Part shown: positions 8,751 to 17,199 of the stretch, piece after piece
Layout: each line of letters begins with the position of its first letter
Position numbering within the stretch: position 1 is the first letter of the stretch
NCBI RefSeq assembly: GCF_001262505.1
Contig: NZ_KQ410732.1
Span: 186,001-250,000, forward strand
Direction of reading: 5' to 3'
Length of the DNA: 64,000 nt
From: Shinella sp. SUS2
Lineage (GTDB): Bacteria; Pseudomonadota; Alphaproteobacteria; Rhizobiales; Rhizobiaceae
Position numbers and translations under genes: made by a program
Notes under the pieces: generated by a model
What the model saw: the letters and a program-made list of their open reading frames with translations, nothing else
The model's database searches: none
What the model was told of the DNA's origin: nothing

Positions 8751-10835
8751 ATGGTAAAGGATAGCCCGCGAAACTGCCGGGTCGGCGTCGATATCGGCGG
8801 TACGTTCACGGATATCGCGCTCGACATCGACGGCGTCCTTCATTCGACGAAAGTGCTGACCGACTATACGGCGCCCGAACAGGCGATCCTCAAAGGTGTC
8901 GTTGCCGTCGCGGATCTCGCCGGCATCGCCCTTTCCAAGATCGACCTCCTGATCCACGGCACGACGCTCGCCACCAATGCGTTGATCGAGCGGCGCGGCG
9001 CGAAGACCGCCTTCGTCACGACGGAGGGGTTTCGCGACGTGCTGGAAATGCGCACGGAAAACCGGTTCGAGCAGTACGATCTCAACATTACCCTGCCACC
9101 GGCCCTGATATCCCGCGCCGACCGCTTTGTCGTGCGTGAGCGCATGAACGCCGCCGGCAAGATGCTTCTGCCGCTGGACGAGGCCTCCGTTGCCGCCGTG
9201 GTCGAGGCGATTGCCGCCGGCGGCTACGAGAGCGTCGCCATCGGTTTCATCCATGCCTATGCCAACGGCGCGCACGAGGTCGCGGTGCGCGCGGCGATCC
9301 TGGAGCGCCTGCCGCATGTCTCCGTGTCGATTTCCTCCGAAGTCTCGCCGCAGTTGCGCGAGTTCGAGCGGTTCAACACGGTCTCAGCCAATGCCTATGT
9401 CAAGCCGGCGATCAAATCCTATCTCGATCGGCTCGTCGTCTCGCTGAAGGAGATCGGCGTATCCTGTCCGGTCTTCATGATCCATTCCGGCGGCGGCATC
9501 GTCTCGGTCGAAAGCGCTGCGGAATTCCCGGTTCGCCTCGTCGAATCCGGCCCCGCGGGCGGGGCGATCTTCGCCGCCGACATCGCCCGCCGCCATGGGC
9601 TCGACACCGTGCTTTCCTTCGACATGGGCGGCACGACGGCAAAGATCTGCCTGATCGAGAACCAGGTGCCGAAGACGGCAAAGACCTTCGAGGTTGCCCG
9701 CACCTATCGCTTCCGCAAGGGCTCCGGCATGCCGATCTCCATCCCGGTCGTCGAAATGGTGGAGATCGGTGCCGGCGGCGGCTCCATCGCCTCGGTCGAT
9801 GGCATGCGCCAGATCCGCGTCGGCCCGCATTCCGCCGCCTCCGAGCCCGGCCCGGCCTGTTACCAGCGCGGCGGCAGGAACCCGACCGTGACGGATGCCG
9901 ACCTTATCCTCGGCAAGCTCGATCCCGACAATTTCGCCGGCGGCGTCATCCCGCTTTCTGTCGAGGCCAGCAGGCAGGCCATGGCCGACGATATCGGCGC
10001 CGTTATCGGCCTCGATCCGGAGGCCGCCGCCTTCGGCACCTGCGAGATGGTGGACGAGAACATGGCCAATGCCGGCCGTGTCCACACGGTCGAGAACGGC
10101 AAGAACATCGCCGATTTCACCATGATCACCTTCGGCGGCGCCGGCCCGCTGCATGCTGCGCGGCTCTGCGAGAAGATGGGCATCTCCACCTTCCTTGTAC
10201 CTCCGGGTGCCGGTGTCGGCTCCGCCATCGGCTTTTTGCGCGCGCCGTTCGGCTACGAATCCGTGCGCAGCGCCGTTTTCAATCTCTCGGCATTCGATTT
10301 TGCCGCGGCGAACGTGCTGGTTTCAGCCATGCAGGCGGAGGCCCTCGGCTTCGTCGAAGGCGGGCTCGATCGCGGAACGCCCGTCATCGAACGCACGCTC
10401 TTCATGCGCTACGCGGGGCAGGGCTGGGACATTCCGGTGCCGCTCGACGTCGGGCAGTTCGATGCTGTAAGCGCGGTGAAAATTGCGGGCCTGTTCGAGA
10501 GGGAATATGAGCGCTTTTTCGGCCGCGCCATCGAGGGGCTTGCGGTCGAGATCGTCAGCTGGTCGGTCAAGGCAAGCTCCCCGCTGCCGCCCGTCGCCCG
10601 GGTTTTCATCGTCGATGAGGGCGCCGTCGTGGCGCCCCCACGGACGCGCCGCCTCTTCGACGCCGCGCACGGCGTCTTCCGCGATGCCGGCATTCACGAG
10701 CGGGACAGCTTGATGCCCGGCGACGTGGTCAAGGGGCCGGCCGTCATCGTCGAGCGCGAGACGTCCACCATGCTCACCGCCGCATTCAGGGCCGTCGTGC
10801 AGAACGACGGCTGCCTGCTCGTTACCCGGACCTGA
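8751..10835 (+). CDS. hyuA: Hydantoinase/oxoprolinase family protein, HyuA-like subunit
   Basis: The 694-residue protein matches HyuA, the ATP-binding subunit of N-methylhydantoinase, 5-oxoprolinase and acetone carboxylase relatives. Visible blocks are VGVDIGGTFTDIALD at the N-terminus, HGTTLATNALIERRGAKTAF, ESGPAGGAIFAAD, SFDMGGTTAKICL, SEPGPACY, VTDADLILGKLDP and TFGGAGPLHAARL. I use the ATG at 8751 (GGAGGG ending 4 bases upstream) rather than 8730. With HyuB it would open a cyclic amide/imide or carboxylate substrate using ATP. No permease accompanies it, and the substrate cannot be read from sequence. Confidence 0.88.
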   Translation: MVKDSPRNCRVGVDIGGTFTDIALDIDGVLHSTKVLTDYTAPEQAILKGVVAVADLAGIALSKIDLLIHGTTLATNALIERRGAKTAFVTTEGFRDVLEMRTENRFEQYDLNITLPPALISRADRFVVRERMNAAGKMLLPLDEASVAAVVEAIAAGGYESVAIGFIHAYANGAHEVAVRAAILERLPHVSVSISSEVSPQLREFERFNTVSANAYVKPAIKSYLDRLVVSLKEIGVSCPVFMIHSGGGIVSVESAAEFPVRLVESGPAGGAIFAADIARRHGLDTVLSFDMGGTTAKICLIENQVPKTAKTFEVARTYRFRKGSGMPISIPVVEMVEIGAGGGSIASVDGMRQIRVGPHSAASEPGPACYQRGGRNPTVTDADLILGKLDPDNFAGGVIPLSVEASRQAMADDIGAVIGLDPEAAAFGTCEMVDENMANAGRVHTVENGKNIADFTMITFGGAGPLHAARLCEKMGISTFLVPPGAGVGSAIGFLRAPFGYESVRSAVFNLSAFDFAAANVLVSAMQAEALGFVEGGLDRGTPVIERTLFMRYAGQGWDIPVPLDVGQFDAVSAVKIAGLFEREYERFFGRAIEGLAVEIVSWSVKASSPLPPVARVFIVDEGAVVAPPRTRRLFDAAHGVFRDAGIHERDSLMPGDVVKGPAVIVERETSTMLTAAFRAVVQNDGCLLVTRT

Positions 10836-10850
10836 TCGAGGATCGAAGGC

Positions 10851-12509
10851 ATGAACCAGTCGATGATCGATATTCACATGCAGGTCATGTGGAACCGCCT
10901 GATCTCCGTCGTCGAGGAACAGGCGCAGACGCTGATCCGCACGGCCTTCTCCACCTCGGTGCGCGAGGCGGGCGATCTTTCGGCCGGCGTGTTCGACCTT
11001 GAAGGCCGCATGCTGGCACAGGCCGTCACCGGTACGCCGGGCCATGTCAATGCCATGGCCGAATCCGTCGCCCATTTCATTCGCGACATCGGCCCGGAGA
11101 ACATCTTCGAAGGCGATGTCTACATCACCAACGATCCTTGGAAGGGCACCGGCCATCTGCACGACATCACCGTCGTCACTCCGTCTTTCCACCATGGCAG
11201 GCTGGTCGGCTATTTTGCCTCCACTGCCCATGTGGTGGATATCGGTGGTCGCGGCTTCGGGCCGGATGCGCGTGAGGTTTACGAGGAAGGCCTCTTCATC
11301 CCGATCATGAAGTTCTTCGAGCGCGGCGAATTGAACCGCACGCTCATCCATATCGTGCGCAACAATGTGCGCGAGAGCGACAAGGTGGTCGGCGATTTCC
11401 ATGCGCTGGCCGCCTGCAACGAGACCGGCCACCGCCGCCTCGTCGACATGCTCACGGAGTTCAACCTCGAAGACCTTTCGGTGATCGGCGGCTTCATCCT
11501 GAAGCACAGCCGCGAGGCGACGCTGGAGCGGCTGCAGGCGCTGCCGCATGGCAGCTGGTCCTACAGCCTCGATCTCGACGGTTATGACGAGCCTGTGCAT
11601 CTTGCCGCAAGGCTGACCGTCAGTCCCGACGGCGTGCTGGTCGATTTCGACGGCACCTCGGGCATGAGCCGGTTCGGCATCAACGTGCCGCTGGTCTATG
11701 CGAAAGCCTATGCCTGCTACGGCATTAAATGTGTGGTGGCGCCCGACATTCCGAACAACGCCGCCTCGCTTGCGCCCTTCGACGTTGCCGCACCCGAAGG
11801 CTGCATCCTCAATGCCAGACGTCCAGCCCCTGTTGCCGTGCGCCACGTGCTTGGCCATTTCGTGCCGGACCTCGTGCTCGGCGCGCTGCATCAGGCACTG
11901 CCTGGAAAGGTGCCGGCGGAAGGCGCGAGTGCACTCTGGAACCTGCATATGAGCGTGCGTCCGCTGAGCGACGAGATCGGCGGCAAGGGCGCGGAAATCC
12001 TGATGTTCAATTCCGGCGGCACCGGCGCGCGCGCCGCGCTCGACGGGCTCAACGCGACGGCTTTTCCGAGCGGCGTGCATACAATGCCGATCGAGGCGAC
12101 GGAAAATGTCGGCCCGGTCATCGTCTGGCGCAAGGAACTGCGTGAGGGCTCCGGTGGCGCCGGTGCGCAGCGCGGTGGTCTCGGCCAGATGATCGAGATC
12201 GAAGCGGCCGAGGGTTTTTCTTTCCGCTTTTCCGCGATGTTCGATCGCCTCGGTCATCCCGCCCGCGGCCGCGACGGCGGCCTTGATGGCGCGCCCGGCA
12301 GTGTAGCACTGGATGATGGCACGGTGCTGAAGGGCAAGGGCCTGCAGTTCGTGCCGGAGGGGCGCCGCCTCGTGCTTTCTCTGCCGGGCGGTGGCGGATA
12401 TGGCAATCCGGCCGAACGCCCCGCCGATACCGTCGCCCATGACGTCAGACACGGCTACATTACCGGCGAACAGGCTGCGCTTTACGGCAAGGCGGAGGGC
12501 AAAGCCTGA
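10851..12509 (+). CDS. hyuB: Hydantoinase B/oxoprolinase family protein, HyuB-like subunit
   Basis: This 552-residue partner of HyuA carries the family blocks REAGDLSAGVFDLEGRMLAQ, GTPGHVNAMAE, GDVYITNDPWKGTGHLHDIT, LVGYFASTAHVVDIGG and the C-terminal LPGGGGYGNPAERP. Its start is 15 bases after the hyuA stop. Together the two form the usual two-subunit ATP-dependent amidohydrolase or carboxylase. Members of this family act on hydantoins, 5-oxoproline, acetone or acetophenone. The neighbouring oxidoreductases suggest a multi-step catabolic route of unknown substrate. Confidence 0.9.
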   Translation: MNQSMIDIHMQVMWNRLISVVEEQAQTLIRTAFSTSVREAGDLSAGVFDLEGRMLAQAVTGTPGHVNAMAESVAHFIRDIGPENIFEGDVYITNDPWKGTGHLHDITVVTPSFHHGRLVGYFASTAHVVDIGGRGFGPDAREVYEEGLFIPIMKFFERGELNRTLIHIVRNNVRESDKVVGDFHALAACNETGHRRLVDMLTEFNLEDLSVIGGFILKHSREATLERLQALPHGSWSYSLDLDGYDEPVHLAARLTVSPDGVLVDFDGTSGMSRFGINVPLVYAKAYACYGIKCVVAPDIPNNAASLAPFDVAAPEGCILNARRPAPVAVRHVLGHFVPDLVLGALHQALPGKVPAEGASALWNLHMSVRPLSDEIGGKGAEILMFNSGGTGARAALDGLNATAFPSGVHTMPIEATENVGPVIVWRKELREGSGGAGAQRGGLGQMIEIEAAEGFSFRFSAMFDRLGHPARGRDGGLDGAPGSVALDDGTVLKGKGLQFVPEGRRLVLSLPGGGGYGNPAERPADTVAHDVRHGYITGEQAALYGKAEGKA

Positions 12510-12590
12510 GACGGGCATCTCGGGTCGCCGTTGCTCTTGTCGCCCGCCATCGTGGCCAGCTTCGACTGAAAAGATTCTGGAGGAAAGACC

Positions 12591-13397
12591 ATGTCGCATT
12601 TTCAAAGGGTTCTGTTGACGGGCGCGGCGGGCCGGGTCGGCACGGCACTGCGCCAGTCTGGCACGCGGCTCGGCAAGGTCGTGCGGCTTTCCGACCGCGG
12701 GCCCTGCGAAAACCTCGCTTCCCACGAGGAGGAGTTCACGCTCGACCTTGCGGATTTCGATGCGGTTTGTACGGCGGTGCAGGGGTGCGATGCCATTGTG
12801 CATCTCGGCGGCCAGCCGCTCGAGGCCGAATGGAAGACGATCCTCGACAGCAACATTTCCGGCGGTTACCACCTCTACGAGGCGGCGCGCCGCCACGGCG
12901 TCAAGCGCATCGTCTATGCCAGCTCCGTGCACGCCATCGGCTACTATGAGCGCACCGAGACGATCGACGGCAACGTGCCGACGCGGCCGGACAGCCTCTA
13001 CGGCGTTTCGAAGACCTTTGTCGAAAATCTCGGCCGCTACTATTTCGACAAGTTCGGCATCGAGAGCGTCAACATCCGCATCGGTTCCTGTTTCCCGGAG
13101 CCGACCGATCGGCGCCATCTCATCACCTGGCTCTCCTACCGCGACTGCCGCCAGCTCGTCGAAAAGTGCCTTTCGGCGGAACGCATCGGTTTCATGGTCG
13201 CCTACGGCATGTCGAACAACAGCCGCGCCTTCTGGGACAATCGTACGGCGGCCTCGCTCGGCTACCGACCGGAGGATAGCGCCGACGACTATGCGGACAA
13301 GGTTTTTGCCGAAACCGGACAGGGTGATCCGAACGATCCGGCGGTGCGTTACCAAGGGGGCGGCTTCTGCGCGGCCGGCCATTTCGAGGACCGGTGA
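12591..13397 (+). CDS. NAD-dependent epimerase/dehydratase, uronate-dehydrogenase-like
   Basis: The 268-residue extended SDR has GAAGRVG at the NAD site and the YGVSK catalytic pair. It also shares blocks with Agrobacterium-type uronate dehydrogenase: IVHLGG, LYEAARRHG, ASSVHAIGYY, RIGSCFPEPTDRR, WDNRTAASLGY and VRYQGGGF. Uronate dehydrogenase oxidises galacturonate or glucuronate to the aldarolactone. Here it sits inside a hyuAB/DAO module rather than a uronate locus, so the real substrate may be another hydroxy compound. It overlaps the next gene by one base. RBS ggaggaaagacc. Confidence 0.8.
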   Translation: MSHFQRVLLTGAAGRVGTALRQSGTRLGKVVRLSDRGPCENLASHEEEFTLDLADFDAVCTAVQGCDAIVHLGGQPLEAEWKTILDSNISGGYHLYEAARRHGVKRIVYASSVHAIGYYERTETIDGNVPTRPDSLYGVSKTFVENLGRYYFDKFGIESVNIRIGSCFPEPTDRRHLITWLSYRDCRQLVEKCLSAERIGFMVAYGMSNNSRAFWDNRTAASLGYRPEDSADDYADKVFAETGQGDPNDPAVRYQGGGFCAAGHFEDR

Positions 13398-14590
13398 TGC
13401 AGGCGTCTCGAACAGCCTATGACGTCGTCATCGTCGGCGGCGCGGTGGTCGGCAGCGCAGCGGCCTATTTCCTGGCGACCAATCCGGATTTCGCCGGCTC
13501 CGTGCTGGTGATCGAGAAGGACTGGACCTACCAGCGATCGGCGACCGCACTCTCCTCCAGCTCGATCCGCCACCAGTTTTCCAATGCCATCAACGTGAAA
13601 GTCTCGCAATTCGGCACGGAATTCATCCGCAACTTCAAGGAGAATGTCGCGGTCGATTCCGACACGCCGGAGATCGGCTTCCACGAGAACGGCTATCTCT
13701 TCCTGGCAGGCGACAGGCGGGGCGCGGACGTGCTTCGCCGCAACCATGAAACGCAGCTCGCCTGCGGTGCGGAGGTCTCGCTGCTCGACCCGGACGGATT
13801 GACCAGGCGCTTTGCGTGGCTGAACACGGAAGGCCTCACCCTCGGCAGCAAGGGCGAACGCGGGGAGGGCTGGTTCGACAGCGTCGGCCTCCTGCAAGGG
13901 TTCCGCAAGAAGGCGCGCGCGCTTGGCGTCGAATATATCGAGGACGAGGTCGTGGCGATCAACCGCGAAGGCGACCGCATCGTCTCCGTGACGATCAGGG
14001 GTGGGCAGACCATCGCCTGCGGTACGCTGGTCAACACGTCGGGCACCAATGGCAAGGTCATGGCGCGCATGGCCGGTCTCGACATTCCCGTCGAGCCGCG
14101 TCGCCGCTCGATCTTCGTCGTCGATTGCCGCACGCCGCTCGGCCCCGGCGTCGGCCTCACCATCGACCCTTCCGGCGTCTTCTTCCGCCCCGAGGGGAAA
14201 TTCTACCTGATGGGCACTTATCCCAAGCATGATCCGGAGGTCGATCCGGCCGATTTCGCCGTCATGCATGACGAGTTCGAAACGGAAATCTGGCCAACGC
14301 TGGCAAACCGCGTACCGGCCTTCGAGGCGATCAAGGTCGTCAACAGCTGGGCAGGCCACTATGATTACTGCACGCTCGACCACAACGTCATCCTCGGCCC
14401 GCATGTCGAGGTGAAGAATTTCCTCTTCGCCAACGGTTTTTCCGGCCATGGCCTCCAGCAATCGCCGGCCATGGGGCGCGGACTTTCCGAACTGGTCACC
14501 TATGGAGGTTTCCGCACGCTCGACCTCTCGCCCTTCGGCTACGCGCGCGTCGCCGCGAACCGGCCTTTCCTGGAAGACGCCGTCATCTGA
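13397..14590 (+). CDS. FAD-dependent amino-acid-type oxidoreductase (DAO family)
   Basis: The 397-residue flavoprotein has the Rossmann motif DVVIVGGAVVGSAAAYFLA near its N-terminus. SSSSIRHQFSNAINVKVSQFG follows in the position of the DAO FAD-contact region, and FLFANGFSGHGLQQSPAMGRGLSEL is the C-terminal FAD block. Relatives oxidise secondary or N-methyl amino acids such as sarcosine, or D-amino acids. The ATG at 13397 overlaps the previous stop by one base; a GTG at 13394 is the alternative. An N-alkylated amino acid released by HyuAB would be a sensible substrate, but that is inference. Confidence 0.82.
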   Translation: MQASRTAYDVVIVGGAVVGSAAAYFLATNPDFAGSVLVIEKDWTYQRSATALSSSSIRHQFSNAINVKVSQFGTEFIRNFKENVAVDSDTPEIGFHENGYLFLAGDRRGADVLRRNHETQLACGAEVSLLDPDGLTRRFAWLNTEGLTLGSKGERGEGWFDSVGLLQGFRKKARALGVEYIEDEVVAINREGDRIVSVTIRGGQTIACGTLVNTSGTNGKVMARMAGLDIPVEPRRRSIFVVDCRTPLGPGVGLTIDPSGVFFRPEGKFYLMGTYPKHDPEVDPADFAVMHDEFETEIWPTLANRVPAFEAIKVVNSWAGHYDYCTLDHNVILGPHVEVKNFLFANGFSGHGLQQSPAMGRGLSELVTYGGFRTLDLSPFGYARVAANRPFLEDAVI

Positions 14591-14609
14591 GGGTGCGCGC
14601 GCCGAGCCT

Positions 14610-15341
14610 TCAATCGTCCCCTTCGCTGCCCGCGGGCTCGTCCAGGAGGGCGCGATAGCGGTTGAGGCTTTCCTCCAGATGGGCGACCAGCGCCTGCTTG
14701 GCGGCCTTGGGGTCGCCTTGGGTGATCGCGGCGAGGATGGCGGCGTGCTCCCGGTTGATCTTCTTCAGATAGGCCTTCGAGGCAGGGCCGGACTGGCGGT
14801 GCTTGAGAACAAGGTCGAGATTGATCTCGCCCATCACGGCTTCGAGGAAACGCGGGAAATGCGGGTTGCGCGTGGCCTTGGCGATGGCGAGGTGGAATTC
14901 GAAATCGGCGCGCGCCTCGATCTCGGCATCGTTCGTGTCGAGTGTCTCGATGTGGTCGAAGGCGCGGGCGATCTCCGCGAGGGCTTCCGGGGTGCGGCGC
15001 TGGGCGGCCAGTGCCACGGCCTGCATTTCGACGCCGAGCCGCAGCTCGAGGATCTGCATGGCCGAGCGGATGTCGTCGATGCGCCTGATCTCGAAGTTCA
15101 GCGCCCGCGTATCCTTCTCCGTGACATAGACGCCGGCGCCCTGCCGCGCGATGACGCGGCCGGCAACCTTGAGCGAAGCCAGCGCCTCGCGGATGACGGT
15201 GCGGGAGACGCCGAACTCCTCGCACAGCTGGGCGCTCGACGGAATCTTTTCGCCGGGTGGATAGAGGCCCGAGTCGATCCGCTCGGCGAGCCTGGCGACA
15301 ACGATCTCTGCGAGGTTGCCGCGCTGCGTGATGATCGACAT
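14610..15341 (-). CDS. GntR-family (FadR/FCD) transcriptional regulator
   Basis: The 243-residue protein has an N-terminal winged helix (LAERIDSGLYPPGEKIPSSAQLCEEFGVSRTVIREALASL) and a C-terminal FCD ligand domain with metal-site residues in the DFEFHLAIAKATRNPHF and REHAAILAAI segments. It is transcribed toward the FAD oxidoreductase gene, with its stop 19 bases past that gene's end, and away from the SDR pair. A TGATA-NN-TGATA type motif lies in its own promoter region (15371-15382), opposite the SDR promoter and upstream of hyuA. It is therefore a good candidate for the local repressor. Confidence 0.9.
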   Translation of the reverse strand: MSIITQRGNLAEIVVARLAERIDSGLYPPGEKIPSSAQLCEEFGVSRTVIREALASLKVAGRVIARQGAGVYVTEKDTRALNFEIRRIDDIRSAMQILELRLGVEMQAVALAAQRRTPEALAEIARAFDHIETLDTNDAEIEARADFEFHLAIAKATRNPHFPRFLEAVMGEINLDLVLKHRQSGPASKAYLKKINREHAAILAAITQGDPKAAKQALVAHLEESLNRYRALLDEPAGSEGDD

Positions 15342-15370
15342 GCCGATCCAGCCTTTCCCGGGTTTTCAGG

Positions 15371-15382
15371 TATCAGATATCA
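15371..15382 (-). promoter_or_regulatory. Candidate GntR operator in its own promoter
   Basis: On the minus strand the sequence is TGATATCTGATA, matching TGATA-NN-TGATA. It lies 30 bases upstream of the gntR start codon. The same pattern occurs before hyuA and before the SDR pair. Confidence 0.45.
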
Positions 15383-15436
15383 CATGTCGCAGGCTTCCCC
15401 AGAGGAAGCGCGCCTGCGGCGAACTCCGGGGGCAGC

Positions 15437-15469
15437 TTGCATTTCGATAAAGTTAGCATATAAGTGATA
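15437..15469 (+). promoter_or_regulatory. SDR-operon promoter with overlapping candidate operator
   Basis: TTGCAT (15437-15442), a 16-base spacer and TATAAG (15459-15464) make a credible sigma-70 promoter. ATATAAGTGATA (15458-15469) overlaps the -10 and shares TAAGTGATA exactly with the hyuA promoter, which suggests repression by the divergent GntR protein. Confidence 0.5.
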
Positions 15470-15515
15470 ACATACCAATATAGCGTTGCCGCGAAAATTG
15501 CGGGGGAGATGAAGC

Positions 15516-16265
15516 ATGCAGGATCAGTCTGTTGTCATCGTCGGCGGCGCTTCGGGTCTCGGTTTCGTCACGGCCCGGCTGATGGTCGAGCGCGGTGCTG
15601 CGAAGATCGGCCTTGTCGACCGCAACGAAGCGCTGCTTGCCTCCTCCGCGGCAACGCTGTCGGCGATGGGCGCCGAGGTGGCGACTGCCGTCGCCGACAT
15701 TTCCCGGGCCGAGACGGCGCATGGCGGCTTCGAGGCAGTTGCGGAAAAGCTCGGCCGTGTCCATGCCCTCGTCAACAGTGCGGCCATCTATCCGCGCAAG
15801 CCCATCCTCGAGATCACCGACGAGGACTGGGACCTGGAAAACGCCATCAACATCAAGGGCACCTATCATATGATGGTCGCGGCGGTGCGCCACATGCGCC
15901 GCTTCGTGACCCTGCCGGAGGTGACCGGCCGTATCGTCAACGTCACCTCGGTCGATGCCTTCAAGGCGCACCCGCAGAATGCCCACTATGCCGCCACCAA
16001 GGCGGCGGTCGTCAGCCTCACCAAATCCTTCGCCCAGGAATGCGCCAAGGACCAGATTCTCGTGAACTCCGTCGCGCCGGCCGGCTTTGCCACCGATCGG
16101 GCCAAGGAGCTCGGCTTCCTGCCGGAGCTTGCCAGGGCAAGCGCGCTCGGCCGGGCGGCGGAGCCGGTGGAAATGGCCGAGTGGATCGTCATGATGGCCT
16201 CCAGCCGCAACACCTATGCGACGGGCGAGAATGTCGTGATCAGCGGGGGCTACATCTATGTCTGA
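15516..16265 (+). CDS. SDR-family NAD(P)-dependent oxidoreductase
   Basis: The 249-residue classical SDR has a cofactor motif GGASGLG near residue 11, VNSAA in place of the usual NNAG, an active-site serine in VTSVDAF and the YAATK catalytic Tyr-Lys pair. It lacks a signal peptide and should act in the cytoplasm on a hydroxy- or keto-intermediate. The ATG at 15516 follows GGGGGAG at a normal distance. It overlaps the next SDR gene by 8 bases. The substrate is unknown; context ties it to the hyuAB module through the shared operator motif. Confidence 0.85.
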   Translation: MQDQSVVIVGGASGLGFVTARLMVERGAAKIGLVDRNEALLASSAATLSAMGAEVATAVADISRAETAHGGFEAVAEKLGRVHALVNSAAIYPRKPILEITDEDWDLENAINIKGTYHMMVAAVRHMRRFVTLPEVTGRIVNVTSVDAFKAHPQNAHYAATKAAVVSLTKSFAQECAKDQILVNSVAPAGFATDRAKELGFLPELARASALGRAAEPVEMAEWIVMMASSRNTYATGENVVISGGYIYV

Positions 16266-17001
16266 CGCCAACCGCATCGCCGTGGTCACCGGCGCGACCA
16301 GCGGCATCGGTGAGGCCATCGTACCGATGCTGCGGGGGCGGGGACTGACGGTCTATGCCATCGGCCGCAACGCGGCAGCGCTTGCCGGGCTTGCGGAACG
16401 CTGCGGAGCGGTCCCTGTCGAGGCGGACGTGCGCGATACGGCGCGCATCGCCGAAGTGCTGGCCGGCGTCGCGGTCGACATCCTCGTCAACAATGCCGGT
16501 ATCCTCTCGACCCGCGCGGCTTTCCAGGACATCGACCCCGCCGAGATCGACGCGATGATCGACGTCAATCTCAAGGCGCCGATGCAGCTGACGCGAGTGT
16601 TCCTGCCCGGCATGGTGGCGCGCAAGCGCGGCCATCTCCTCTATATCGGTTCGAGCGGCGGTCAGGCACCCTATCCGAACATGGGCGCGTATGGTGCCTC
16701 GAAGGCGGGTCTCAGCCTGTTTTGCGACAACCTGCGCTGCGACCTCCTCGGCACCGGCGTGCGGGTGAGCGAGATCGTGCCCGGCCGCGTCCAGACGGCG
16801 CTCTACCGCACCTCGCTTCCCGGCGGCCAGGCGAATGCCGTGCTCTATGACGGCTACCGTCCCATCCAGCCGGAAAACATTGCGCAGATCGTCCATGACG
16901 TCATTGCACTGCCTGCCCATGTCGACGTCGCCCGCATCGAGGTCTTCCCGACGGACCAGGCCGCCGGCGGCGGCACGATGGTGAAATTCGACCCGCCCTG
17001 A
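16258..17001 (+). CDS. SDR-family NAD(P)-dependent oxidoreductase
   Basis: This second classical SDR, 247 residues, is YdfG-like. TGATSGIG forms the cofactor site, NNAG is intact, the active-site serine is in IGSSGG, and YGASK supplies the Tyr-Lys pair. It starts inside the last codons of the preceding SDR, so both are co-translated. Having two SDRs in tandem with a third dehydrogenase and a flavoprotein nearby suggests successive oxidations. YdfG relatives oxidise 3-hydroxy acids and serine-type amino acids. The exact substrate is unknown. Confidence 0.84.
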   Translation: MSDANRIAVVTGATSGIGEAIVPMLRGRGLTVYAIGRNAAALAGLAERCGAVPVEADVRDTARIAEVLAGVAVDILVNNAGILSTRAAFQDIDPAEIDAMIDVNLKAPMQLTRVFLPGMVARKRGHLLYIGSSGGQAPYPNMGAYGASKAGLSLFCDNLRCDLLGTGVRVSEIVPGRVQTALYRTSLPGGQANAVLYDGYRPIQPENIAQIVHDVIALPAHVDVARIEVFPTDQAAGGGTMVKFDPP

Positions 17002-17058
17002 AGCGCTGCAACACGGGTTTCCGAGGCGGTGCGGTCTCCACCTGCGGCTCGGCTGTGC

Positions 17059-17093
17059 CCGTTGAACGTATCGCTGAAACGTCCGTTCAACGG
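17059..17093. other. 10-bp inverted repeat before corA
   Basis: CCGTTGAACG (17059-17068) and CGTTCAACGG (17084-17093) are perfect complements separated by 15 bases. It lies 58 bases after the second SDR and 107 bases before corA. It could end the SDR transcript or be an operator for corA; nothing in the sequence decides between them. Confidence 0.4.
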
Positions 17094-17199
17094 ATTGCTC
17101 CTGTTGCGACAACCACCCTCGAACCGGCGGCGAAAGTGCGCTAGATTGGTGGTGCGAGTGCGTTCTTTGAGGGACGGCGGTCGCGACCGGGAGGTGCTG

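Noticed and set aside
8478-9317. A minus-strand frame spanning the gene-free gap and the hyuA start
   Set aside because: Most of it is antisense to hyuA and the remainder has no recognisable domain or ribosome site.
10323-13382. A 1019-codon open frame on the minus strand
   Set aside because: It lies entirely opposite hyuA, hyuB and the Udh-like gene, has Arg/His/Asp/Ala-rich composition typical of antisense frames in GC-rich DNA, and shows no family motif.
12591-13397. Firm naming of the SDR as uronate dehydrogenase (udh)
   Set aside because: The motifs fit Udh, but no uronate isomerase, aldarate dehydratase or uronate transporter is nearby, so the function is given only as Udh-like.
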